From Flagellimonas sediminis (GTDB taxonomy: Bacteria; Bacteroidota; Bacteroidia; Flavobacteriales; Flavobacteriaceae), in NCBI RefSeq assembly GCF_010500845.1, contig NZ_JAAAMI010000003.1, positions 306,971 to 370,970 on the forward strand: a DNA stretch of 64,000 nt, read 5' to 3'. The position numbers and the translations under genes are program-made. The notes beneath the pieces are model-generated. The model did no database searches and was not told where the DNA came from. It was given only the letters and a program-made list of their open reading frames with translations. Position 1 is the stretch's first letter. Every line of letters begins with the position of its first letter. Below, piece after piece: positions 25,506 to 33,240 of this stretch.

Positions 25506-27767
25506 ATGCCACAAACATTTCAACTTATTATTTCAGGTCAGGTTCAAGGGGTGGGTTTCCGCCCCTTTGTGTATCAGCTTGCGCGAAAACTCGATCTAAA
25601 GGGCTCGGTCTGCAATAACGAAAACGGGGTGTTGATCTTGATCAATGCATCTCGGGAGCGGGCCGTTGAATTTCTAAATGCTGTATTGGAGAAGGCCCCG
25701 GAGGCTTCGATCGTTCAATCCCATTCCATTTTGGAAACGGATCAACTGCAATTTGATGATTTTCAGATAACCACCTCGAAAACCCTACATCAAATTGACA
25801 TACCATTGACCCCCGATTTTGCGATATGCGAATCGTGTAAAACCGAGATCAGGGATACGAGCGATTCCCGGTTCGGTTATCCTTTCACTACCTGTACGAA
25901 CTGTGGCCCCCGGTATGCGATAACCACGAAATTCCCTTTTGAGAGGGAACATACAACGGTTGCCTCGTTTCAAATGTGTGCGTCATGTCAAGAAGAATAT
26001 TCCAATCCCGCTGATCGAAGATTTCATTCACAGACCAACAGTTGTGCGGAATGTGGCATACGACTTTGGCTCACAAGCGCATCGGGAGAACCGGTTTCCG
26101 TCGTTCGGAGTGAACTTTTAAAAAAGACTTCCGGACTTATTTCCGACGGAAATATCATCGCCATTAAGAATACCAACGGGTATCTATTGTGCTGCGATGC
26201 CGGTAACAAGGCGGTTATTGAGCGTTTGCGAGGTAAAAAGCAACGCCCTGCAAAACCCTTTGCCCTTTTGTATCCTTCCCTGGAAAGGGTCAAAAACAAT
26301 TTTGAACTGAACTCCGCAGAAGAGCAAGCCTTGTTATCCCCCGTCGCTCCCATTGTGATTTTGAACCCAAAGGATGAAATCAAAGGGCTGGAACAAGAAA
26401 GTATCGCCCCAGGATTGGGACAATTGGGGGTTATGCTCCCCTCATCGGCGTTATTGACCCTTTTGATGGATGAGTTACAGGCCCCGATAATCGCCACTAG
26501 TGGAAATATGCATGGTTCCCCGATCATTTCTTCGGAAAAAGAGGCCGTTGGGAAATTGTCCGAAGTTGCCGATTATTTTTTGCACCACAATCTGGAAATT
26601 TCGTTTCCACAGGATGATTCCGTCATTCGGTTCGCGGGTGAACAACAGATCATGCTCCGGCGTTCCCGTGGATCGGCACCTAATTATATGGGGCGGTCCT
26701 ATTCGGGCAAAAAGAAAGTTTTGGCAATGGGGGCCCATCTGAAAAGCTCGTTTGCCTTCGTTCCCAATTCCCATACGTATGTAAGTCCGTATTTTGGAAA
26801 CCTGGACAGCTATGACGTTTCGGAACGGTTAAAAAAAAACATCCATCAATTCATACAACTATTTCAAACATTGCCCGAGGTTGTTTTGATCGATTCGCAT
26901 CCCCAGTATCAAAGTAGCGTTCTTGGAAGGGAATTGTCTAAAGTATGGAATGCGGAGCTTATCCCGGTCCAGCATCACAAAGCCCATTTTGCCAGCGTAT
27001 TGGGCGAACACGGTCTTTTCGATTCCAAGGAAAAAATACTGGGTGTCGTCTGGGACGGCACCGGATTTGGGGAAGATGCCGCTATTTGGGGAGGGGAGTT
27101 TTTTTCGTATGATAATTACGAAATGAAACGCCTGGACCATTTCGAATATGTGGATTGGCTGGCGGCGGATAAAATGGCAAAAGAACCCCGGCTGTCATTG
27201 CTCGCCATGCTTCCTGAAGAAGAAAGGGGCCTTGCGCGGGGCAAGTTTTCCGAAACGGAATGGAAGGTCTATACCAAAATGTTGGAAGGTAATAAACTGA
27301 AAACCTCCTCAGTGGGGCGATTGTTCGATGCCGTTGCATCCCTTTTGGATACTGTCGATATTGCTTCGTATGAAGGGCAGGCCGCCATGCTATTGGAAAA
27401 TAGGGCAGGAGATTGCAAAGGAGATGGATGTATTGATTTTTTGGAAGGTGTGGCCTACGAGACCATTCCCTCTAAAAAGCTCATCAAAAACATTTGGAAA
27501 GCAAAAGAAGCGGGAGTTTCAAAGGCCCATATTGCCCATAGTTTTATCCATACCCTGGCATTGGCCGTCCTGAAAATGGCCAAACAAGGTGGCTATTCCA
27601 TAATAGCATGCAGCGGGGGTGTTTTTCAAAATGCCCTGCTGGTCGAAAAGCTCGTGAAATTGGCGGAAAAGGCCAAAGCCGATTTAAAATTTAATCGTAT
27701 ATTGTCTAGTAACGACGAGAACGTTTCGTTTGGTCAGTTAGCTTATTATCAGCATATTAAAAAATAG
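25506..27767 (+). CDS. hypF: Carbamoyltransferase HypF
   Basis: A 753-residue protein with the complete HypF order: acylphosphatase domain with GQVQGVGFRPFVYQLA (residues 9-24), two zinc fingers (CESC ... CTNCGPRYAI and CASC ... CAEC, about 107-180), a YrdC-like domain (about 205-385), and a Kae1-like carbamoyltransferase domain with metal-binding VQHHKAHFASVLGEH (about 490) and VVWDGTGFGEDAAIWGGEF. It makes the carbamoyl group that HypE turns into the CN ligands of the active site. Length and motifs are normal; it appears intact. Confidence 0.96.
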   Translation: MPQTFQLIISGQVQGVGFRPFVYQLARKLDLKGSVCNNENGVLILINASRERAVEFLNAVLEKAPEASIVQSHSILETDQLQFDDFQITTSKTLHQIDIPLTPDFAICESCKTEIRDTSDSRFGYPFTTCTNCGPRYAITTKFPFEREHTTVASFQMCASCQEEYSNPADRRFHSQTNSCAECGIRLWLTSASGEPVSVVRSELLKKTSGLISDGNIIAIKNTNGYLLCCDAGNKAVIERLRGKKQRPAKPFALLYPSLERVKNNFELNSAEEQALLSPVAPIVILNPKDEIKGLEQESIAPGLGQLGVMLPSSALLTLLMDELQAPIIATSGNMHGSPIISSEKEAVGKLSEVADYFLHHNLEISFPQDDSVIRFAGEQQIMLRRSRGSAPNYMGRSYSGKKKVLAMGAHLKSSFAFVPNSHTYVSPYFGNLDSYDVSERLKKNIHQFIQLFQTLPEVVLIDSHPQYQSSVLGRELSKVWNAELIPVQHHKAHFASVLGEHGLFDSKEKILGVVWDGTGFGEDAAIWGGEFFSYDNYEMKRLDHFEYVDWLAADKMAKEPRLSLLAMLPEEERGLARGKFSETEWKVYTKMLEGNKLKTSSVGRLFDAVASLLDTVDIASYEGQAAMLLENRAGDCKGDGCIDFLEGVAYETIPSKKLIKNIWKAKEAGVSKAHIAHSFIHTLALAVLKMAKQGGYSIIACSGGVFQNALLVEKLVKLAEKAKADLKFNRILSSNDENVSFGQLAYYQHIKK

Positions 27768-27770
27768 ATT

Positions 27771-28046
27771 ATGTGTTTGGCGATTCCAGGAAAAATTAAA
27801 AGTATAGAGACCAGGTACAATGGTACGGTACGGATGGCAAAAGTGTCGTTCGGGGGCATTACCAAAGAGGCAAGCCTCGAAATGTTACCGGATGCCGATG
27901 TCGATGATTATGTGCTGGTGCATGTTGGCGTTGCGATCAGCAAGGTCAACGAGGAAGAAGCGCAAAAAACGTTCCGGTATTTGGAAGAGATCGGCGAATT
28001 GGGCGAATTGGAAGATGTAGATGAGTATTTACCTAAACCGGAATAA
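27771..28046 (+). CDS. hypC: Hydrogenase assembly chaperone HypC
   Basis: A 91-residue protein with the invariant start MCLAIPGKI; Cys2 holds the iron-cyanide complex with HypD. It ends in an acidic tail. It starts 3 bp after hypF and is 2 bp before hypD. Confidence 0.95.
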   Translation: MCLAIPGKIKSIETRYNGTVRMAKVSFGGITKEASLEMLPDADVDDYVLVHVGVAISKVNEEEAQKTFRYLEEIGELGELEDVDEYLPKPE

Positions 28047-28048
28047 CG

Positions 28049-29143
28049 ATGAAGTACCTATCGGAATATCGCGACCCTGAATTGGCGAAAAAATACTTGG
28101 AGGAAATCAAGAATACGGTTTCCCGCCCGTGGTCGATTATGGAGGTCTGCGGCGGCCAAACGCACAGTTTGGTGAAGAACGGCATCATCGAAATGCTGCC
28201 CGATAAGATTACCATGATCCATGGGCCCGGTTGCCCGGTCTGTGTGACCCCTTTGAACCTGATCGACAAAGCGGTTTATCTGGCCTTGGAAAAAGGGGTC
28301 GTCCTATGTTCTTTTGGCGATATGCTCCGGGTTCCCGGATCGCAAAAAAGTTTGTTGGAGGCCAAGGCCGAAGGTGCCGATGTACGAGTGCTCTATTCTC
28401 CGCTTGAGGCTGTAAAGATTGCCGAGGATAATCCTGATAAAGAGGTGGTTTTCTTTGCTGTCGGTTTTGAAACCACGGCTCCGGCCAATGCCCTGTCCGT
28501 TGTGCATGCGCATCGAAGGGGCGTAAAAAACTATGCGATCTTGGCATCGCACGTACTGGTTCCCCCGGCGATAAAGGCCGTGATCGACGATGAGGAAAGC
28601 AAGATAGACGGATTTTTGGCCGCAGGGCACGTTTGTACGATCATGGGCAATACCGAATACCATCCGTTGTCGGCAACATATAAAGTACCGATAGTGGTCA
28701 CCGGTTTTGAGCCTTTGGACGTTTTGCAGGGGATCTTAATGGTCGTGCGGCAATTGGAGCAGAGCAGGTCACAAGTCGAAAATCAATATGCGCGTATCGT
28801 TCGTGAAGAAGGAAATCCCGATGCGCAAAAGATCATCAATGAGGTCTTTGAAATCCGTAATCAGGTGTGGCGCGGTATTGGTGAAATACCCGATAGTGGC
28901 TACGCCGTTCGTGAAAAGTATGCGGCCTACGATGCGACCAAAAAGTTCGATGTTGCCATAAAGGAAGCCCCCGAGAACCCACTCTGTATTTCAGGGCAAA
29001 TTATGAAGGGAATCAAAAAACCTTTCGAATGTTCGCAATTCGGGAAAACGTGCAAGCCTACGAATCCGCTGGGCGCCCCGATGGTAAGCAGTGAAGGGGC
29101 CTGTGCCGCTTATTACCATTTTTCAGGGATGGTAGAAGCCTAA
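28049..29143 (+). CDS. hypD: Hydrogenase iron-cofactor assembly protein HypD
   Basis: A 364-residue 4Fe-4S protein that, with HypC, builds the Fe(CN)2CO unit. Family motifs are present: MEVCGGQTH (about residue 31), HGPGCPVCVTP (about 60), FFAVGFETTAP, AAGHVCTIMG, and the C-terminal cysteine set CISGQIMKGIKKPFECSQFG plus EGACAAYY. It appears complete. Confidence 0.96.
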   Translation: MKYLSEYRDPELAKKYLEEIKNTVSRPWSIMEVCGGQTHSLVKNGIIEMLPDKITMIHGPGCPVCVTPLNLIDKAVYLALEKGVVLCSFGDMLRVPGSQKSLLEAKAEGADVRVLYSPLEAVKIAEDNPDKEVVFFAVGFETTAPANALSVVHAHRRGVKNYAILASHVLVPPAIKAVIDDEESKIDGFLAAGHVCTIMGNTEYHPLSATYKVPIVVTGFEPLDVLQGILMVVRQLEQSRSQVENQYARIVREEGNPDAQKIINEVFEIRNQVWRGIGEIPDSGYAVREKYAAYDATKKFDVAIKEAPENPLCISGQIMKGIKKPFECSQFGKTCKPTNPLGAPMVSSEGACAAYYHFSGMVEA

Positions 29144-29158
29144 TCGATCTAGAAATAA

Positions 29159-30220
29159 ATGTCGGAGAATAAAAAATTACGCATGCAACTGCAATGCCCT
29201 ATGCCCAAACTCGACTTTGATGTCATTACGTTGGGGCATGGAAGCGGTGGGGTATTGACCAATAAGCTATTGGATAGCGGGGTTTTTGACCTGTTGGGCA
29301 ATGATATACTCGATGAACGCCATGATGGGGCCTTTTTGGAACTGCACGGTAAGACCGCTTTTTCAACGGACAGTTTTTTGGTTTCCCCTATCTTTTTTCC
29401 GGGGGGTAACATCGGCGAACTGGCCGTAAACGGTACGGTCAACGACCTGGCAATGTGTGGGGCAATGCCCAGATATTTATCTTTGAGCTTCATTATCGAA
29501 GAAGGGCTTCCCGTAAAGGAATTTTGGGAGATACTGGTCGCCATTAAGTTCGCGTGCGAGAGGGCCGGTGTTCAGGTGGTCACGGGAGATACCAAAGTGG
29601 TCGAAAAAGGAAAAGGGGACAAATTATTCATCAATACCTCTGGTGTCGGTCCCATTCATCCCAAGGCAACGATCGGCGCAAAGAATATTCAAATGGGCGA
29701 TAGAATAATCATAAGTGGCAATATTGCTGCCCACGGTATGGCCATTATGTCTGTTCGGGAAGGTCTGGAATTCGATTCCGAGATCCGGAGCGATACCACC
29801 AACCTGAACCATTCCGTTATCGGCCTTATCGAAAAGTTCGGTCCGGATATTCATTTATTGACCGATCCGACCCGGGGCGGTGTCGCGACCGTGTTAAAGG
29901 AAATCGCCCGATCAACGGGGGTAGGCATGGATATTTTTCAAAAGGACCTGCCAATCGATGATCAGGTGGCAAACGCATGCGAACTGTTGGGCCTGGATCC
30001 TTTGTACGTTGCCAATGAGGGACTTTTTATCGCTTTTGTTTCCGAGGCCAGGGCCGATGCCGTTTTGGCCGAATTGCGAAAGGATGAAAATGGACGGAAT
30101 GCCCAAATTATAGGAAGCGTAGTCAAAGAACACCCCAAGCAGGTCATACTGGAAAGTGCCATTGGCGGCAAGCGCGTGGTCAATATGCTGCCCGGGGAGC
30201 AACTGCCCAGAATCTGCTAG
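29159..30220 (+). CDS. hypE: Carbamoyl dehydratase HypE
   Basis: A 353-residue PurM-like ATPase starting with MSENKKLRMQ and carrying LGHGSGGVLTNKLL, VNGTVNDLAMCGAMP and LLTDPTRGGVATVLKE. The last residues PRIC end in the invariant cysteine (Cys353) on which the thiocarbamate becomes thiocyanate. It starts 15 bp after hypD and is one base before the NHL gene, completing hypA-B-F-C-D-E. Confidence 0.96.
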   Translation: MSENKKLRMQLQCPMPKLDFDVITLGHGSGGVLTNKLLDSGVFDLLGNDILDERHDGAFLELHGKTAFSTDSFLVSPIFFPGGNIGELAVNGTVNDLAMCGAMPRYLSLSFIIEEGLPVKEFWEILVAIKFACERAGVQVVTGDTKVVEKGKGDKLFINTSGVGPIHPKATIGAKNIQMGDRIIISGNIAAHGMAIMSVREGLEFDSEIRSDTTNLNHSVIGLIEKFGPDIHLLTDPTRGGVATVLKEIARSTGVGMDIFQKDLPIDDQVANACELLGLDPLYVANEGLFIAFVSEARADAVLAELRKDENGRNAQIIGSVVKEHPKQVILESAIGGKRVVNMLPGEQLPRIC

Positions 30221-30221
30221 C

Positions 30222-31316
30222 ATGAACTTTGAAACCCTCGGTCGGCACGTCAGCGATTCCTATGTTTTTAAAGGTTCCCAAAAGATGCCCTTTTTGGCAC
30301 CACGGGGGGTATATACTGCAAAAAATCACCTCTTTGTTTCCGACACCGGACGGAACCGTGTTTTCATTTGGAACGGACTGCCAACTGCCGAATATCAAGA
30401 ACCCGATGTTGTATTGGGCCAGTCCGATGTATCGGAAACCGGGAGAAATTCCGGCGGCCAAGTGACGGCAGGTACGTTGCATTATCCCTCGGGAATCTGG
30501 AGCAACGGAACGTTGCTGATCGTTTGTGACGCCTGGAACCATCGGGTGCTTATTTGGAATTCGTTGCCCAGGGAAAACGGACAACCGGCAGATGTGGTCA
30601 TAGGACAGCCCGATTTTATATCGAACCTACCCAATGTACGTGGGATCGGTAAAGACCCAACGGCACGAACCCTACATTGGCCCTATGGTGTTTTCTCCGA
30701 TGGCGGGCGGCTATGGATCGCCGATACGGGAAATCGTAGAGTATTGTATTACGGGAATATCCCCAAAACCAATTATGTGCCTGCCGATAAGGTCATCGGG
30801 AAAGCCGACTTTATGACTCGTGATTATGGGCACCGTGATCCCATTTGGCCGTATTCCGTCAAGGTGAACGGTAAAAATCAAATGGTAGTTGCCGATACCC
30901 AATTTTATAGGAACCTCCTTTGGAAAAATGCGGACGAAGCTTTTTTGAAACCGGCCGATCTGATCATCGGACAGCCCGATTTTGAGGCCAACGGACAAAA
31001 TCAATTCGGATTGTTTCCCTCTTCAAGATCATTGAACTGGACGTACGATGCCTGTTTCCATAAGGACGGCCTTTTGGTGAACGACACGGGCAATAGCAGG
31101 ATATTGTGGTTTGATAAGATTCCATCCGAAAACAATCCCGAAGCTGCTGCCGTTATAGGAAAACGGGATTTTAATACCGGGAGCGAGAACAAAGAGACCC
31201 TGATGGGAACTTCAAGCTCTTTGTACTGGCCCTTTTCAATCGCCACGGAAGAAGATCGGTTATTCATTGCCGATACGGGCAATCACCGTATCGTGATCAC
31301 CAAGATGGATTTCTAG
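30222..31316 (+). CDS. NHL-repeat protein of the hydrogenase operon
   Basis: The ATG at 30222, one base after the hypE stop, is chosen over an in-frame start at 30156 inside hypE. The 364-residue product is a beta-propeller of about five to six NHL-type blades, each with a recognisable segment such as LFVSDTGRNRVFIWN, LWIADTGNRRVLYYG and LFIADTGNHRIVI, and repeated VVIGQPDF/VIGKADF strands. There is no signal peptide, so it is probably cytoplasmic like the enzyme. NHL proteins occur in other high-affinity hydrogenase clusters (family knowledge); the function is not established. Confidence 0.88.
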   Translation: MNFETLGRHVSDSYVFKGSQKMPFLAPRGVYTAKNHLFVSDTGRNRVFIWNGLPTAEYQEPDVVLGQSDVSETGRNSGGQVTAGTLHYPSGIWSNGTLLIVCDAWNHRVLIWNSLPRENGQPADVVIGQPDFISNLPNVRGIGKDPTARTLHWPYGVFSDGGRLWIADTGNRRVLYYGNIPKTNYVPADKVIGKADFMTRDYGHRDPIWPYSVKVNGKNQMVVADTQFYRNLLWKNADEAFLKPADLIIGQPDFEANGQNQFGLFPSSRSLNWTYDACFHKDGLLVNDTGNSRILWFDKIPSENNPEAAAVIGKRDFNTGSENKETLMGTSSSLYWPFSIATEEDRLFIADTGNHRIVITKMDF

Positions 31317-32020
31317 ATACTGAGATAGATCCAATAGATTCCTATAACGATGGCGAACAGGCCTCCTGCCACACGAATGCCCCTGAAGAGGGAGATATTC
31401 CCCCGATTTTTTGAATAATTGGCGATCTGGCCGAGCAAATAGGTATAAACGGTCATGGCCAGTACCGTTCCAACGGCAAACCCCAAGATGTACTGAATGC
31501 CGTCGATATGATTTTCGAATCCCAGTACCGGAAGCAATAGAATAAAATGCGCGATTCCCGCCAGACCATGCAGAACGCCAATGGTAAAGGAAGACCATAG
31601 GTTTTGCCTGACCTTTTTACGATGGGTGTGGCCATGGTTCAGTTTGTTCTCACTATGTTCGTGCTCATGGATATGAATATAGGGCTGTTCACCGCCATGA
31701 ATATGCGGATGCTTGTGGTTTTTTCCTTTATGGAAAATACCGAACAGGGCCCAAAGTCCCACGGCGATCAGTACGACCCCTACCAGTTGCTCGCTGTGGG
31801 CCGAAATCTTTTCTAGGGGAACATACTCCTTGAAGAGAAGAAAAAGCAGGCCTATGAGCAACATTCCGGTCAAATGGCCAAGCCCCCATAGCAGCCCGAT
31901 TTTCCAGACCTTGCGCCGGGTCTCGATAGCCAAAGGAGTGACTGCGGCCAAATGGTCGGGGCCCGAAACTACGTGTAGGACCGAAGCCGCTATACCGGCA
32001 AATAATGGAAAGTTGATCAT
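31313..32020 (-). CDS. Nickel/cobalt permease, UreH/NicO-like, with His-rich loop
   Basis: I use the ATG at 32020; a TTG at 32038 is possible. The 235-residue membrane protein has about six helices, an N-terminal HVVSGPDHLAAVTPLA that carries the H-x4-DH nickel-binding pattern, a second helix pair GVLHGLAGIAHF, and a long cytoplasmic or periplasmic loop rich in His (KNHKHPHIHGGEQPYIHIHE and following). It most likely imports nickel for the hydrogenase. It is the only cargo gene on the minus strand, and its stop overlaps the stop of the NHL gene by 4 bp (shared CTAG at 31313-31316). Confidence 0.85.
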   Translation of the reverse strand: MINFPLFAGIAASVLHVVSGPDHLAAVTPLAIETRRKVWKIGLLWGLGHLTGMLLIGLLFLLFKEYVPLEKISAHSEQLVGVVLIAVGLWALFGIFHKGKNHKHPHIHGGEQPYIHIHEHEHSENKLNHGHTHRKKVRQNLWSSFTIGVLHGLAGIAHFILLLPVLGFENHIDGIQYILGFAVGTVLAMTVYTYLLGQIANYSKNRGNISLFRGIRVAGGLFAIVIGIYWIYLSI

Positions 32021-32056
32021 CTGTTTACAAAAGGACAATGTAGTGAAATTTCCGGA

Positions 32057-32337
32057 AAAACGGATTTACTTCCCCCCGATGCAATACCTTATAATAAGGT
32101 GGACAACCAATTGCGGTTGAATCGTAAGATATTGAAGGAATACAATAAAGGCGGGAAGGTGACCATTAGGGCAAAGGTCCTACTGGAACTTGGTTTCGAT
32201 CCGAGGTTCTTTACACACTATTGGAAAAATAAAAAGGGGAGGTCTATCTCTTTATTTATGAATATGGGTTTTTGAAAAAGGAAGAAAACGGCAAGGACAA
32301 GTATGTGTTGGTCACATGGCAGGATTATATGGCATGA
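32057..32337 (+). pseudogene. Frameshifted, 5'-truncated remnant of a mobile-element protein
   Basis: The plus strand reads CSEISGKTDLLPPDAIPYNK and on through KVTIRAKVLLELGFDPRFF to HYWKNKKG; then the frame must shift at the G run 32236-32239 to continue GEVYLFIYEYGFLKKEENGK and DKYVLVTWQDYMA before a TGA at 32335. A one-base loss in the G run explains it. Similar proteins, from memory, sit beside mobilization genes in flavobacterial elements. Its 5' end runs into the start of the nickel permease, so the hydrogenase cargo seems to have been joined here. Confidence 0.7.
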
Positions 32338-32850
32338 TATAATGGGCCGGCGCCTACGGGGTCGGTCAAGAGGATTATTGGTGGATCTGCCCCAAGCCCC
32401 TGCGGAAGCTGAAAAACCTCCGCCTCCAAGCCCGACCGTTCGGGCGACCTTCGCCCGCCCGTACACCGTCGGCTTTCCACCTTCGGTTTCCAGCTCCCTC
32501 GGTACAGCACGAAAGCCCAACCGGCCAAAAGGGCCGTTTGACCTTTTTCCTCCCTGGCCACAAAAAAGGGGGGTAAATGATTACTTCCCAACTTTCCCAA
32601 AAAAAATTTGATGACAAAACCTGTACCCATAAAGCCTTATTTGGTTCGATATGATATAACGACAAAGCCGATCGGTTCCAAATGGTCTTATATGGTTCTA
32701 TATTTTCAATTTAAACAATTGATAATCAATTATATATATAAAAATAAATGTCTATATTTATCCACGTAGGTGGATAGCAAGTGATGTTTTGCGCACCGCA
32801 AAAACGCCTACTTCTGACGAAGTGAAAACAGATAAAAACTGGGTCAAGAA
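32338..32850. other. Non-coding region upstream of mob genes with candidate oriT
   Basis: About 510 bp with no supported gene. Bases 32340-32560 are GC-rich and contain short inverted repeats (for example ccggccaaaagggccg near 32520); several overlapping open frames here have low-complexity, unconvincing products. From 32600 it becomes AT-rich. Bases 32759-32776 form a perfect 7-bp hairpin (TATCCAC, loop GTAG, GTGGATA), and about 10 bases later GTTTTGCG-CAC-CGCAAAAAC forms another. Hairpins immediately ahead of mobC and a relaxase are the expected place for an origin of transfer. Confidence 0.5.
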
Positions 32851-33240
32851 ATGGCTAGCAACAAAGGTGGTAGAAAACGTCTCGGGGACAGGAAAAGGGA
32901 GCATGCCATAACGCTTCGGTTCAACGGTACGGAACTGGAAAAGGTCAAGTCCATATTGCAATCCTATAATCTCGATTTTAGGAAAAGGGGAACGGTCGGT
33001 CCCTTCCTGAGAAAATTGATTTTGAACGGAAAGACCATAAAGCAGAAACAGGTTCCCGACGGTCTTTCCAACCTCAGTTACCAGATCAATAGGATAGGCG
33101 CCAACATCAACCAACTCGTCAAAATAGCGAACTATAAGAACATGCGAAGCCCGAACTCGAACCTCGAAAGGGAATTGCAAAAGGCCAACGAATTGATGCT
33201 CGAACTGATAGAAACGATAAACGCCAAAAACCAGAAATGA
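32851..33240 (+). CDS. mobC: MobC-like relaxosome accessory protein
   Basis: A 129-residue basic protein with an N-terminal ribbon-helix-helix-like segment (HAITLRFNGTELEKVKSILQ) and the MobC core GTVGPFLRKLILNG and LSYQINRIGANINQLVKIAN. It should bind the origin of transfer and help the relaxase nick DNA. Its stop overlaps the relaxase start (ATGA at 33237), a usual arrangement. Confidence 0.88.
   Translation: MASNKGGRKRLGDRKREHAITLRFNGTELEKVKSILQSYNLDFRKRGTVGPFLRKLILNGKTIKQKQVPDGLSNLSYQINRIGANINQLVKIANYKNMRSPNSNLERELQKANELMLELIETINAKNQK

Noticed and set aside
32303-32665. Several overlapping open frames on both strands in the GC-rich block before mobC.
   Set aside because: Products are low-complexity (Pro, Arg, Gly rich) with no start context and overlap each other in all frames; typical of GC-rich non-coding DNA with few stops.
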